DNA from: an uncultured Ruminococcus sp.
GTDB taxonomy: Bacteria > Bacillota > Clostridia > Oscillospirales > CAG-272
Assembly: GCA_905202255.1 (NCBI GenBank)
Contig: CAJKRH010000009.1
Span: 1 to 50,697 of the forward strand
Length of the DNA: 50,697 nucleotides
Direction of reading: 5' to 3'
Shown here: positions 31,901 to 41,607 of the stretch, one piece after another
How positions within the stretch are numbered: the first letter of the stretch is position 1
How the letters are laid out: every line of letters begins with the position of its first letter
Translations under genes and position numbers: made by a program
Notes under the pieces: model-generated
What the model was told of the DNA's origin: nothing
The model's database searches: none
Seen by the model: the letters and a program-made list of their open reading frames with translations, nothing else

Positions 31901-31939
31901 CAAAAACAAAGCCGCGGCATAGCCGCGGCTTTGTTTTTG
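31901..31939. terminator. Long bidirectional terminator before the 1083-residue lipoprotein gene end
   Basis: An 18-bp perfect stem, CAAAAACAAAGCCGCGGC (31901-31918) with its complement (31922-31939), and a 3-base loop. It serves the minus-strand gene ending at 31954. Confidence 0.9.
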
Positions 31940-31953
31940 CAATTTATAATTAT

Positions 31954-34900
31954 TTATTTGCTCGAATCTTTTGAAAGCTCTTCAAGCTTTGTCTTAACTT
32001 CGCTTGCGAGCGTTTCTACTACGGAACGGAAGATGGCGTTTCCGTTAAGTCCCGTCGATGCCTCTTCGCAGAGCGCACCTACATCAGTAGTTGTAGCAAG
32101 CTTTGCGATATATTCTGCGCAAGCGCTCTTCAGCAGTGTGTTAACGCTTGTGAACTGAGCTGTGTACTTCTCGTGGAGCAGATTATAAACTATGTCCTCT
32201 ACATCCTCAGGGTTCATACTGCGTATCTCTGTCATGGTATAACCTGCCGCCTTGAACTCGTTCTCATATCTTGCGATAAGCTTATTCATGGCTTCCGTAT
32301 ACTTGACGGACTTACTCTTTGCATTCATGTAACCGCTACGACCGCCGAGCTCCTTGCCGACATACTGCGCCATAACATTCGTATAGAAACCTGTTCTGGA
32401 CATGATATCGTATACTATGTTGTCAACATCGTTAAGATTGAAAGCATCGATTTCGGCAGAGGTGTACTCTGTAGCGAGCGTATAGTAAGCATTATCACGC
32501 ATTTTGCGCGCATAGCTCTTGAAGTTTTTCATATCTGCGGCGGCGGATTTATATTCGGATTCGCTCATGCCCATTACGCCGCGCATTTCCTTATAGATAC
32601 CGGTGCGCTCCTCTATGAGGTAATCAAGTATCGTTGTGATAACTTCATCATTTGAAATTGCATCCGTTCCCGCCTTGAACTCCTCGAGAGAATACTTGGC
32701 TACGATGACGGATTTGTATTTGCTTCTTATCTTGTTCATATAGCCGGTATATGTTATGGTATCGGCTCTCTTTGCAACCATATCCATATAGGAAAGCCCT
32801 GTAGGCTCGGCTATGATATCCTTCAGCTCATCCTCGAAATACTTCTTTGTGGTTTTGTTCTCGGAGAGATACTTGCTGTAGAGAAGCGTGTGTACCGCAT
32901 CACAAAGCTCGAGTGCGTCCATCGCGTCTATCTGCTTCTGGCTGTATTTGGAGAGAAGCAACTCGCTGTAGCTGTCTTTCAGCTTTGCGGCAGCGTTCTG
33001 GAATACTTCGGCAGATGCCTTTGTCTCCTGATAGAGGTCCCAAGAAACGGTATATGTCTGCTTCGTGAGGTTATCTGTCTGCGTGAGTCCGCTGGAGATA
33101 AAGTCCTTTATCAGCTTGTCATATGTCTCGTCGGTTATGTTGTTTTCCTCGATGTAGTTCTGCTTTACATAGTCGAAAACAGCCTGTTCGAAATCTGTAT
33201 TGGAGAGGTTGTCGTATTTTGCAAGTTCTTCCTCGCTCATATCCTTGAAGATAGTGAGCTTTGTCATGATTCTGAGGTGCTCGATATTGGAATAGTAATC
33301 CTGAGCATTTTCGCGGAGAGCCTCAAAAGAATTTGTCTTATTCTCATCCTTGCTGTAAACATAGCCTACAACAGAAGCGATTTCTTTCTTTATCAGGGCA
33401 TCTATACCCTTTTCCGTGCTTATGTTGCTGAACTTTTCAGCCTTTACATAATCAACATATGTGTTCTCGTACCATTCAACGGTATAAACCTTATGAGTCA
33501 GGTTATCGAAAACGCTCTTTACGGAATCGGCTTTTACGCCTGCTTCCTGAAGCTTTTTCTTGAAAAATTCTTCGTTATTCCGGCGGAAAGCTCTGTGATA
33601 CTTTTCACCGTCTGCTGTTCCCTGCGCCTCGACATATGTTGTATAGTCGATATTCTGGGGAGCGAGCGCCTCATTCATGATGGCTCTCTTGATGATGGAA
33701 TCCATCAGCGCGTCAACCTTTGCGTCCGTCACATCGTAGATAAGGAACGGAGCGGCGGAAGAATCAAGGTTTGTCTGCTTTACATAGTTCCATGTATCGG
33801 CGGACATTCCCTCCTCGGGATAGCCCATGTAGACATTACCCGTGAGGTTGTTATCCATCATGTAGTCATGGTTGAGACGGGTTATCGTGCCGTCGGCATT
33901 AACCGTGTAGTTCTTCTTTTCGATACCGTACTGGAGCAGGTTCTTTACCTGAGAGTCGGTATTTATCATTTCGATAATGGTAAGAGCTCTTTCCGCATTG
34001 GAAGCATAGTTTGTAACGGCGAGCATTCCTCTGAAGAGGATTTCTTCGTTTACGAAAGGATTCTGGATAACCTTTACATAGTAATCGCCGTCGTCACCGC
34101 CGTAGAGTGCTTCTACAGAAGCGTCGCCCGTGATAACCTTGGCTGCAAATTTATCGGATGAGCCATCGAAATAGCCCTTTTCCGTAAATGTTTCCATCGT
34201 CTTGAGATAATTTGTATACTGCGGAACATCAAAGAGATTGGAAACGGTGAAGCTTGTTCCCTCTTCGGCGTCGTAGCCGTGGATGGGATTGAAATAAGTA
34301 CCTATAGCGATATCTTCGGAGAAAGCATAGTAGATACCGAGTGCATCGGGCTTCTCTGCGAAAGGAACAACATCGCTCTCGCCTGCCTTAACCTTTTCGA
34401 GGAACTCGGAAAGGTCGGTATAATCGGAAAATGCGGAGATATTATATTCATATTTATCCGCAAGCTCCTTGTTTACCACAAGGTATTTATAATTTGCAAG
34501 AAGATTGTTATTCGGTATAGCCTTTACATCGCCGGTAACATTCTCAAGCTCTGTAAAGAATGTGGGATAGATATACTGCTTGAGTTTGGGGTTTGTGCTG
34601 AGGGAGGATTTGACGGAGGAAAGAAGATCCATCGCATCAAATTTGTCATACATCTCTCTTCCGGAAATCATAACTATATCTATGGGAGAAGCCGCCTCGG
34701 GATAAACCGTTTCGATGGTTCCGTCCGGATAAACAGTCGTCTCCTCTGCCGTGTAAACGGGTCTCGTGCTGAGAGTCTCGGCTTCGACGGTCTGTATCGT
34801 CTTTACCCATTTCTTCTTTGAGTTTTTACTGCTCTGAATAGCAGCAGCGGCGCTTTCCGCTTTCTGCTTCATGTAGTTATTGTAATTAAGGATAGCCGCA

Positions 34901-35205
34901 TCGACATTTTTATAGTAGTTTGCGGTTTTTACTCTCTCGTCTATGAGGTCGTAATATTCGTCCATTGTGACGAGGGTAAGATTTATGGCTATCTTGTATC
35001 TCGCCTTTGTAATCTCGTTTATCGCCGCTTCAACGGCGCGGATATCCTCTTCTTTGGTGGACTCCTCCGTTATGCCGACTATGCTGAGAGTCGTCGGGAC
35101 GGTGCCTTTGTCTTCCGGCTCCTCGTAGTCGCCGCAGGCTGTGAAAAGCGCGACGGAAACGAGCATTGCGGCGCAAAGTACCAAGCACATGATTTTCTTA
35201 AGCAT
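31954..35205 (-). CDS. Large solute-binding lipoprotein with repeated helical C-terminal extension
   Basis: A 1083-residue lipoprotein (Cys24 in LFTAC). Residues about 35-510 look like an extracellular sugar-type solute-binding protein: PTTLSIVGITEEST opening, IDIVMISGREMYDKF, AIPNNNLLANYKYLVVNKEL, and GMLAVTNYASNAERALTIIEMINTD split into short recognisable motifs. The rest (about 530-1083) has no family I know. It is helical and repetitive: a DNLT..xYTVxW motif occurs at about 567-577 and 710-721, and a (S/T)xxE(I/L)...V..(V/I)...L pattern recurs at about 657, 755, 839, 915 and 990. It has a strong promoter and AGGAGGT ribosome site and no permease genes beside it. Likely envelope-exposed and abundant; ligand unknown. 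Confidence 0.82.
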   Translation of the reverse strand: MLKKIMCLVLCAAMLVSVALFTACGDYEEPEDKGTVPTTLSIVGITEESTKEEDIRAVEAAINEITKARYKIAINLTLVTMDEYYDLIDERVKTANYYKNVDAAILNYNNYMKQKAESAAAAIQSSKNSKKKWVKTIQTVEAETLSTRPVYTAEETTVYPDGTIETVYPEAASPIDIVMISGREMYDKFDAMDLLSSVKSSLSTNPKLKQYIYPTFFTELENVTGDVKAIPNNNLLANYKYLVVNKELADKYEYNISAFSDYTDLSEFLEKVKAGESDVVPFAEKPDALGIYYAFSEDIAIGTYFNPIHGYDAEEGTSFTVSNLFDVPQYTNYLKTMETFTEKGYFDGSSDKFAAKVITGDASVEALYGGDDGDYYVKVIQNPFVNEEILFRGMLAVTNYASNAERALTIIEMINTDSQVKNLLQYGIEKKNYTVNADGTITRLNHDYMMDNNLTGNVYMGYPEEGMSADTWNYVKQTNLDSSAAPFLIYDVTDAKVDALMDSIIKRAIMNEALAPQNIDYTTYVEAQGTADGEKYHRAFRRNNEEFFKKKLQEAGVKADSVKSVFDNLTHKVYTVEWYENTYVDYVKAEKFSNISTEKGIDALIKKEIASVVGYVYSKDENKTNSFEALRENAQDYYSNIEHLRIMTKLTIFKDMSEEELAKYDNLSNTDFEQAVFDYVKQNYIEENNITDETYDKLIKDFISSGLTQTDNLTKQTYTVSWDLYQETKASAEVFQNAAAKLKDSYSELLLSKYSQKQIDAMDALELCDAVHTLLYSKYLSENKTTKKYFEDELKDIIAEPTGLSYMDMVAKRADTITYTGYMNKIRSKYKSVIVAKYSLEEFKAGTDAISNDEVITTILDYLIEERTGIYKEMRGVMGMSESEYKSAAADMKNFKSYARKMRDNAYYTLATEYTSAEIDAFNLNDVDNIVYDIMSRTGFYTNVMAQYVGKELGGRSGYMNAKSKSVKYTEAMNKLIARYENEFKAAGYTMTEIRSMNPEDVEDIVYNLLHEKYTAQFTSVNTLLKSACAEYIAKLATTTDVGALCEEASTGLNGNAIFRSVVETLASEVKTKLEELSKDSSK

Positions 35206-35274
35206 GGTATACCTCCTGGTATGATTTCTTGCAAATTTTATCGGGAGAAAAAATCCCCGTATTTTATCTATTCT

Positions 35275-35303
35275 ATTTTACAACAAATGAGCGATTCTGT
35301 CAA
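35275..35303 (-). promoter_or_regulatory. Promoter of the large solute-binding lipoprotein gene
   Basis: Minus strand: perfect -35 TTGACA (35298-35303), 17-base spacer, -10 TAAAAT (35275-35280). Confidence 0.8.
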
Positions 35304-35398
35304 TGTGTAAAATCTCCAAAACAAGCGCCCTAATATTATATATATTAACTATATATAGTAGGAAAGTGCGCCGTGGCGAGCGAAATCCGCTCTTTTTA

Positions 35399-36730
35399 TC
35401 AGTCGAGATAGTCGCGGAGCTTCTTTGAGCGGCTCGGATGACGGAGCTTGCGGAGCGCTTTCGCCTCTATCTGTCTTATGCGCTCGCGGGTGATGTTGAA
35501 CTGCTGACCGACCTCTTCGAGAGTGCGGGTTCTGCCGTCCTCGAGACCGAAGCGCAGGCGGAGCACGCTTTCCTCACGCGGCGTGAGCGTATGGAGAACT
35601 TCGCTGAGCTGCTCGCGCAGGAGCGTATACGATGTGGCTTCTGCGGGTGCGGGCGATGTATCGTCCTCTATGAAGTCGCCGATGTGGCTGTCCTCTTCTT
35701 CGCCGACAGGCGTTTCGAGAGAGATGGGGTCCTGCGCTATCTTGATTATCTCGCGAACCTTTTCGGGGCTCATGCCCATCTTCTTCGCGATTTCATCGGG
35801 TGAGCATTCTCTGCCCTCCTCCTGAAGCATCTGGCGCGAAACCTTTGTCACCTTGTGGATGGTCTCCACCATGTGCACGGGTATGCGTATCGTCCTTGCC
35901 TGGTCGGCTATGGCACGCGTTATCGCCTGACGAATCCACCATGTCGCGTATGTCGAGAATTTATATCCCTTTGTGTAGTCGAATTTCGAAACAGCTTTCA
36001 TCAGACCGAGGTTGCCCTCCTGAATGAGGTCGAGGAAGAAAAGTCCCTTGCCGAGATAGCGTTTTGCTATGCTGACAACAAGACGCAGGTTTGCCTCAAC
36101 AAGCTCCTGCTTTGCCGCCTCGTCGCCCTCGGACATTCTCTTGGAGAGCTCCTGCTCGCGCTCGGGGTCGAGCAACGGCACCTTGCCTATCTCCTTGAGA
36201 TACATCTTCACGGGGTCGTCTATGGCAAGACCCTCCTGCGCGAGAATCTGCTCCATATTCTCGGCGCTCTCGTAGCTTTCGATGTCGTTTTCGATATCGT
36301 CGTCGGCTATGTCGTCCACATCGTCGAAGCATTCCGTTATGTCGACGCCCATTGTCTCGAGCGTTTCATAGATCTTATCCACGGCGTCGATGTCGTAATC
36401 GTCGCCGATGGCTGTCAGTATCTCGCTGTTGGAAACGGAGCCTTTTACCTTTGCGCGCTCGATAAGCTCCTGCATTTCGTTTTTCGCGGGCTTGCCGTCT
36501 GCCGTTTTGCCGTCAGCAGGCTTGCCGTCATCGGTCTTTTCCTCGGCTGTGTCGCCAGCCTCCGCGGATTTTGCACTCTTGGACGACTTCTTGCTCTTTG
36601 TCGCATTTGCGGTCTTTTTCGCGGTCTCTGCCGCTTCTGCCGTCGCCTCGGGTGCCTTTTCGGTAGCCTCCGCCGTCGCTTCCCCGCCGGTGCCCTCGCT
36701 TATGATGTCCGTTTCAATGTAGTTTTCCAT
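35399..36730 (-). CDS. rpoD: Primary RNA polymerase sigma factor SigA/RpoD
   Basis: A 443-residue housekeeping sigma-70. Region 1.2 (DPVKMYLKEIGKVPLL), region 2 (DLIQEGNLGLMKAVSKFDYT, YATWWIRQAITRAIADQ), region 3, and region 4 with the -35-binding helix-turn-helix (ITRERIRQIEAKALRKL) are all present. The N-terminal 75 residues are an Ala/Lys/Glu-rich low-complexity stretch with GKPADGKTADGKPA repeats, longer than usual for this class. It starts directly after the dnaG stop, with its ribosome site inside dnaG, so the two are coupled. It agrees with the many TTGACA/TATAAT-like promoters seen here. Confidence 0.97.
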   Translation of the reverse strand: MENYIETDIISEGTGGEATAEATEKAPEATAEAAETAKKTANATKSKKSSKSAKSAEAGDTAEEKTDDGKPADGKTADGKPAKNEMQELIERAKVKGSVSNSEILTAIGDDYDIDAVDKIYETLETMGVDITECFDDVDDIADDDIENDIESYESAENMEQILAQEGLAIDDPVKMYLKEIGKVPLLDPEREQELSKRMSEGDEAAKQELVEANLRLVVSIAKRYLGKGLFFLDLIQEGNLGLMKAVSKFDYTKGYKFSTYATWWIRQAITRAIADQARTIRIPVHMVETIHKVTKVSRQMLQEEGRECSPDEIAKKMGMSPEKVREIIKIAQDPISLETPVGEEEDSHIGDFIEDDTSPAPAEATSYTLLREQLSEVLHTLTPREESVLRLRFGLEDGRTRTLEEVGQQFNITRERIRQIEAKALRKLRHPSRSKKLRDYLD

Positions 36731-38503
36731 TTATTTTCCTCCGTTTGGTACATTCGTCTTTTTGCGTTTTAATATATTAAGGGTATCATCCAGGTCCGCA
36801 TCGGACCGGCTGTCCTCTTTTTCGGTTTTCAGCGTCTTTATATTCTCGTTTATCACAGAAGCGTCGTTCTGCGTGAGCAGACTGCGCGTGGTCTGCATTT
36901 TCACTATGCGCGCCATCTCCTCCGCCGAGAAGCTCTCGCCGAGTATTCCGAGTTCGGGCGGCTCTTCCCTTGAGATAAGCTCGGTGAAAACGCGCTTATT
37001 GAACTCCGTCACGAAATCATCCGCATCAAGAGATATTTTTCCCGATTTTATGTCGCTTATATACTCGGGCTTCAGAAGCAGAATGCCGAGTATCGTTTCC
37101 TCTGCCTTTGCCGCTTTCGCATTGCGGATATAGTCTTTATTCACGCGGTCGCCGTAGCCGAGCGACTGCTCGATGATTTTGCGCTTCTCTTCGCTTTTTT
37201 CCTGCCGCTCTTTTCCGTAGCGTATGCGTCGCACATCGCCGCGCACGGTGTCTGCGGGGAGCGAAAGCTTTTCGGCTATCCTCGAAATATAGACATCCCG
37301 CTCCACATCGGAATATATATCCGCGGCGATAAGGCAAAGTTCCTTTGCCGCCGCCACCTTTTCCTCGGGAATGAGAATGTTGTACTTTTTCAGCACGCCC
37401 GAAAGCAGAAAATCAAGCTTCCCCGCGCTACCCTCGACAAGCCTGCGGAATTTATCGGCGCCGTATTTTTTTATGTATTCGTCGGGGTCTTTCGCGCCGC
37501 TCATCTGAAGCACGCGGACATCAAGCCCCGCCTTTGTCAGTATCGGTATGGCGCGCTTTGCCGCCGTGGTTCCCGCCTCGTCGCTGTCGTATGAAACGAC
37601 TACGGATTTCGTATATTTCGCCATAATCCGCGCCTGCTCGGGAGTCAGCGCCGTGCCGAGCGTGGCAACGGAATTCGTAAAGCCCGCCATATGCATGGCG
37701 ATAACATCCATATAACCCTCACAGAGTATCAGATATTCCGAACAGCAGGTTCGCGCCACATTAAGAGCGAAAAGGTTTCTACTCTTCTTGAAAACGGGCG
37801 TATCCGAGGTGTTCAGATACTTGGGTCCGTCATCGTCCATGGCTCTGCCGCCGAAAGCTATAACATTATGGAAATTATCTATTATCGGGAAGATTATCCT
37901 CCCGCGGAAATAGTCGAAATAATGTACACGCCCGTTCTTTTCGCTTTTTCCGCAGAGGAAGGCTATTTTCAGTTCCTCGTCCGTAAAACCGCAGGAAAGC
38001 ATATGACTACGCAGTGTGTCAAATGTTTTCGGAGCGTAGCCAAGCCCGAAAGCCTTTATTGCCGCCGAGGTGACCTTGCGTCCCTCGAGATATTTTCTTG
38101 CCGCCTCGCTTCCCTCTGCAAAAAGCATCTTATGAAAGAATCTTGCCGCCTCTTTATTTAGCGCGTAGATTCTCGCGCGCAGGGCAAGCTCGCTTTTGTC
38201 CGAGGCACTCTCGGCGGGCATCTCCATTCCCGCGCGCTTGCAGAGAAACTCCACAGCGGAGGGATAATCGAGATTTTCCGCATTCATGATGAATGTTATG
38301 ACATCGCCGCCCGCGCCGCAACCGAAGCAATGATATGTCTCGGTATTGTTGAAAACGAAAAACGATGGCGTTTTTTCGTTATGAAACGGGCAAAGACCGG
38401 TCATATTTGAGCCGGAGCGCTTGAGATTTACATATGATGAAACAACCGACTCTATCGGATTTCTGTATTTTACTTCTTCTATGAAGCCCGGTGTGAATTT
38501 CAA
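36731..38503 (-). CDS. dnaG: DNA primase DnaG
   Basis: A 590-residue replicative primase that makes RNA primers at the fork. Domains: the CHC2 zinc finger (CPFHNEKTPSF ... YHCFGCGAGGD, about 38-68), the catalytic core with TOPRIM (LILCEGYMDVIAMHMAGF, about 255; later VVSYDSDEAG), and a C-terminal helicase-binding domain. I placed the start at TTG 38503 (MKFTPGFIEEVK), 6 bases after GGGAGGT; the frame runs 10 codons further upstream without a ribosome site. Order dgt-dnaG-rpoD is common in Firmicutes. Confidence 0.96.
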   Translation of the reverse strand: MKFTPGFIEEVKYRNPIESVVSSYVNLKRSGSNMTGLCPFHNEKTPSFFVFNNTETYHCFGCGAGGDVITFIMNAENLDYPSAVEFLCKRAGMEMPAESASDKSELALRARIYALNKEAARFFHKMLFAEGSEAARKYLEGRKVTSAAIKAFGLGYAPKTFDTLRSHMLSCGFTDEELKIAFLCGKSEKNGRVHYFDYFRGRIIFPIIDNFHNVIAFGGRAMDDDGPKYLNTSDTPVFKKSRNLFALNVARTCCSEYLILCEGYMDVIAMHMAGFTNSVATLGTALTPEQARIMAKYTKSVVVSYDSDEAGTTAAKRAIPILTKAGLDVRVLQMSGAKDPDEYIKKYGADKFRRLVEGSAGKLDFLLSGVLKKYNILIPEEKVAAAKELCLIAADIYSDVERDVYISRIAEKLSLPADTVRGDVRRIRYGKERQEKSEEKRKIIEQSLGYGDRVNKDYIRNAKAAKAEETILGILLLKPEYISDIKSGKISLDADDFVTEFNKRVFTELISREEPPELGILGESFSAEEMARIVKMQTTRSLLTQNDASVINENIKTLKTEKEDSRSDADLDDTLNILKRKKTNVPNGGK

Positions 38504-38539
38504 GCGTACACCTCCCCCCTCTTCGGTCTGCAAAAAAAC

Positions 38540-39553
38540 TTATTTCAGCTTCCAGAGCTTCGGTATGAAAAAATCTTCAAAAAGATTTATTGCGTATCTG
38601 TCCGTCATGCCTGCTATATAGTCGGCGACCTTGCGCTCGATGCTGTCGCCGTCGTCGCGCAGAAATTCCTCCGGCATCTTCTCCGGATGCTTCACAAGAT
38701 ACTCATAGAGCCTTGCGAGCATATCCATTGCATGAACCTCCTCGGATTTTGCCGCGGGATTGATATATACATTTTCGTTGAGAAAATCGCGCAGCTTCAG
38801 CGTCGCTTCCAGTATCCTCGGCGACATCGCTATATCGGGCTTGTCCATGCTCGTATAGATGACATCCTTGACCATAGTCGCTATTCTGTCCGAATGAGTG
38901 AAGCCGAGTATCTCCGAAAGCTCGCGCGGGATATCGTCCTCAGAGAGAATTTTACCGCGTATCGCATCGTCGATATCATGATTGATATATGCTATTTTGT
39001 CGGAAAACTTGACTATCGAGCCCTCCAGCGTAGCCGCGCCGGACGGAAACACGATAGAGCCCGAATGATGGACTATGCCGTCGCGCACCTCAAAGGTGAG
39101 ATTAAGTCCTCTGCCGCCGTTTTCCAGCTTTTCCACGACGCGCAGGCTCTGCGTGAAATGAGTGAAATCAGGGTCGAAATTTTCCTGCAGAACGCGTTCG
39201 CCGGCATGTCCGAAGGGGGTATGCCCGAGATCATGCCCGAGCGCCGCCGCCTCGCAGAGATCCTCATTGAGTCGCAGACCGCGCGCTATAGTCTTTGCAA
39301 TCTGCGTCACTTCAAGCGTATGCGTCAGCCGCGTTCTGTAGTGGTCGTCCTCGGGAGAGAGGAAAACCTGCGTCTTGTGCATGAGCCTGCGAAAGGCTTT
39401 CGAATGGATTATCCTGTCCCTGTCACGCTGAAATGCCGTGCGAACCTCACACGGCGCTATGGGAATCTCTCTTCCCCGTGAATTTTCCGAAAGGCACGCG
39501 TACTTTGAGAGAGTTCTGCGTTCCATTTCCATATTCTGTTCCGCTATAGTCAA
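38540..39553 (-). CDS. dgt: Deoxyguanosinetriphosphate triphosphohydrolase-like protein
   Basis: A 337-residue HD-domain dNTP triphosphohydrolase. The metal-binding pattern is intact: RLTHTLEVTQIAR, AALGHDLGHTPFGHAGE (HD at about 109-110), and the later Asp in SDKIAYINHDIDD. It hydrolyses dNTPs to nucleosides and tripolyphosphate and so limits dNTP pools, which fits its place directly ahead of primase and sigma A. It starts at TTG 39553, 9 bases after GGAGG; the first ATG is seven codons in. Confidence 0.93.
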   Translation of the reverse strand: MTIAEQNMEMERRTLSKYACLSENSRGREIPIAPCEVRTAFQRDRDRIIHSKAFRRLMHKTQVFLSPEDDHYRTRLTHTLEVTQIAKTIARGLRLNEDLCEAAALGHDLGHTPFGHAGERVLQENFDPDFTHFTQSLRVVEKLENGGRGLNLTFEVRDGIVHHSGSIVFPSGAATLEGSIVKFSDKIAYINHDIDDAIRGKILSEDDIPRELSEILGFTHSDRIATMVKDVIYTSMDKPDIAMSPRILEATLKLRDFLNENVYINPAAKSEEVHAMDMLARLYEYLVKHPEKMPEEFLRDDGDSIERKVADYIAGMTDRYAINLFEDFFIPKLWKLK

Positions 39554-39672
39554 AAATCCGCACCTCCTGCATTACCGTCGGATGCGGCGATATTCGCCGC
39601 CCATCCTTTTACAACGATAATATACGCAGAAGATGCGGATTTTCCTCTTTTTTTCGCAAAAAATTTCAGGAT

Positions 39673-40305
39673 TTATGCCTGTTTTTTCGGGATATCGAAC
39701 CTTTCGCCGATAATTTCGGCGTTTCTTTTTGCATTTGTGGCGGCGGAAATTGCCGAAATCAGCCTTTCGGCTTCATTTTTATTTACGGAAAAATATATTT
39801 TTACATCATTTTCAAATACAGTATTGTCTATTATTATATCATATTTTTCCATCTCATACATGAGTTTGCGGTATTCTCCGTAGTCGCATGAGAGCAGACA
39901 TTCGGTAAAGAGGCTGTATGTCACGGTGCCCGCCTCGGCTATAGCCATCGTCGCCGCCTTGGAATAGGCGCGCGAAAGTCCGCCCGCGCCGAGCAGTATC
40001 CCGCCGAAATACCGCGTCACCACAACGGCGACATTGCAGAGCCCGCTTTTTTTCAGCACCTCGAGCACAGGCACGCCGCCTGTTCCCTGCGGCTCGCCGT
40101 CGTCGCTGTAGCGCATACTTCCGTCGCGCAGGAGATATGCCCAGACATTGTGCCGCGCGTCGCTGTATTTCTTCTTTACGGAGGCGATGAAAGCCTCTGC
40201 GGCAGCGACATCGGACACGCTCGCGGTATGACCTATGAAAACACTTCTCTTCTCGGTAAATTCGGCGCTTGCCGCCTTTGCTACCGTGGTCATTTCTCCC
40301 GTCAT
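39673..40305 (-). CDS. yigZ: YigZ/IMPACT-family protein
   Basis: A 210-residue protein of the UPF0029/YigZ family. The core motif is DDGEPQGTGGVPVLEVL (about 68-84), followed by VVVTRYFGGILLGAGGLSRAYSKA (about 95-118), then a C-terminal ferredoxin-like DUF1949 domain (about 135-200). Eukaryotic IMPACT regulates the kinase GCN2 and bacterial members are linked to translation, but biochemistry is poorly known. It lies 12 bases after hflX and is co-transcribed with it. Confidence 0.92.
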   Translation of the reverse strand: MTGEMTTVAKAASAEFTEKRSVFIGHTASVSDVAAAEAFIASVKKKYSDARHNVWAYLLRDGSMRYSDDGEPQGTGGVPVLEVLKKSGLCNVAVVVTRYFGGILLGAGGLSRAYSKAATMAIAEAGTVTYSLFTECLLSCDYGEYRKLMYEMEKYDIIIDNTVFENDVKIYFSVNKNEAERLISAISAATNAKRNAEIIGERFDIPKKQA

Positions 40306-40317
40306 AACTTCCCTGCC

Positions 40318-41586
40318 TCAATCTTTCATGTATTTTTCAAACATACCTCTCGCCTTGCCGTCGGCTATAGCTGTGACCGTGGCGAAGCTCTCGCCGTATT
40401 CCACATTCTGCACGGCGGCATTCGTATAGAGCGAATTTATCAACCCGAGCTTATCATTCGGTATTTCAAATGTGCAGAGCCTCTTGCCGCCCATGGCGAT
40501 ACTCTCGAGTTTTGCCGTCAGCTCGTCCACTCCGTCGCCTGTCAGCGCGGAAATATAGACGCTGTTTTCCGTAGGTGCGGCATGATGGCAGGCTATGCCC
40601 TTATCGCATTTATTATAGACATATATGATAGGCTTGTCGCCCGCACCGAGCTCCTCTATCAGCTTTTCCGTCACGGCAAGTTGAGAATCCGCCTCGGGAT
40701 CGGAAGCGTCCGCCAGTATAACTATGGCATCCGCATGGCAAACCTCTTCAAATGTGCTCTTGAAAGCCTTTATCAGATGGTGCGGCAGATTGCGGATGAA
40801 ACCGACGGTATCCGTCATCAGCACCTCTTCTCCCGAGGGGAGCGTGAATTTGCGCGTGGTCGGGTCGAGCGTGGCAAAAAGCTTGTCCTCGGAGAGGATG
40901 CCCGCGTCCGTCAGCCTGTTGAGCAGTGTGGATTTGCCCGCGTTGGTATAGCCCGCTATGGCAAATTTGAAAATACCGCTTCTGTCTCTCTGCGCTCTCT
41001 GCACTTCGCGGTTTTTCGCCATCTCCGCTATCTGCGCTTCGAGCATATCCATTCTGCGCTTGACATGGCGCCTGTCTGTTTCAAGCTTGCTCTCGCCGGG
41101 TCCTCTCGTGCCGACGCCGCCGCCGAGCCTCGAAAGTTCAAGTCCCTTGCCGACAAGGCGCGGTACGGTATATTTCAGCTGTGCCAGCTCTACCTGAAGT
41201 TTGCCCTCGCCCGTTACGGCATGGAGAGCGAAAATATCGAGTATGAGCATACTGCGGTCTATCACATTGACATCGCCGATATCATCCTCGAGGTTTCGTA
41301 TCTGCGAGGGAGAAAGCTCGCAGTCAAAGACCACGGTATCGACCTCGTTATTTTTGCAAAGCTCGGAAAGCTCGCCTACCTTTCCCTTTCCGATATATGT
41401 TCTCGGGTCGGGAGATTCCTTATTCTGCATCATCCTCGCGAAAACCTCAACCCCTGCCGTTTCGCAGAGGCGCTCCAGCTCCGAGAGCGATATTTCCGCT
41501 TCGTTTTCGTTCATATCCCTTGTCACGAGCGAAACAAGGACAGCTTTTGATTTCTTTTCCTCTTTTATGCTGATATTTTCCGTCAT
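40318..41586 (-). CDS. hflX: Ribosome-associated GTPase HflX
   Basis: A 422-residue GTPase that rescues or splits stalled ribosomes under stress. The N-terminal HflX domain (about 1-190) includes YIGKGKVGEL and the glycine-rich SRLGGGVGTRGPGESKLE linker. The G domain has G1 GYTNAGKST (212-220), the G3 region DTVGFIRNLPH, and G4 NKCD. The ATG at 41586 follows AAGGAAGT. First gene of the hflX-yigZ unit. Confidence 0.96.
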   Translation of the reverse strand: MTENISIKEEKKSKAVLVSLVTRDMNENEAEISLSELERLCETAGVEVFARMMQNKESPDPRTYIGKGKVGELSELCKNNEVDTVVFDCELSPSQIRNLEDDIGDVNVIDRSMLILDIFALHAVTGEGKLQVELAQLKYTVPRLVGKGLELSRLGGGVGTRGPGESKLETDRRHVKRRMDMLEAQIAEMAKNREVQRAQRDRSGIFKFAIAGYTNAGKSTLLNRLTDAGILSEDKLFATLDPTTRKFTLPSGEEVLMTDTVGFIRNLPHHLIKAFKSTFEEVCHADAIVILADASDPEADSQLAVTEKLIEELGAGDKPIIYVYNKCDKGIACHHAAPTENSVYISALTGDGVDELTAKLESIAMGGKRLCTFEIPNDKLGLINSLYTNAAVQNVEYGESFATVTAIADGKARGMFEKYMKD

Positions 41587-41607
41587 ATTATCACTTCCTT
41601 TCAGAGA

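Noticed and set aside
35376..35398. GAGCG-AAAT-CCGCTC followed by TTTTT on the plus strand beside the rpoD end
   Set aside because: It would terminate plus-strand transcription, but no plus-strand gene or convincing promoter precedes it; for rpoD the orientation is wrong. Possible tiny RNA, not supported enough to list.
40150..41550. 466-codon open frame opposite hflX and yigZ
   Set aside because: It spans two well-supported genes and their junction; composition is that of reversed coding sequence.
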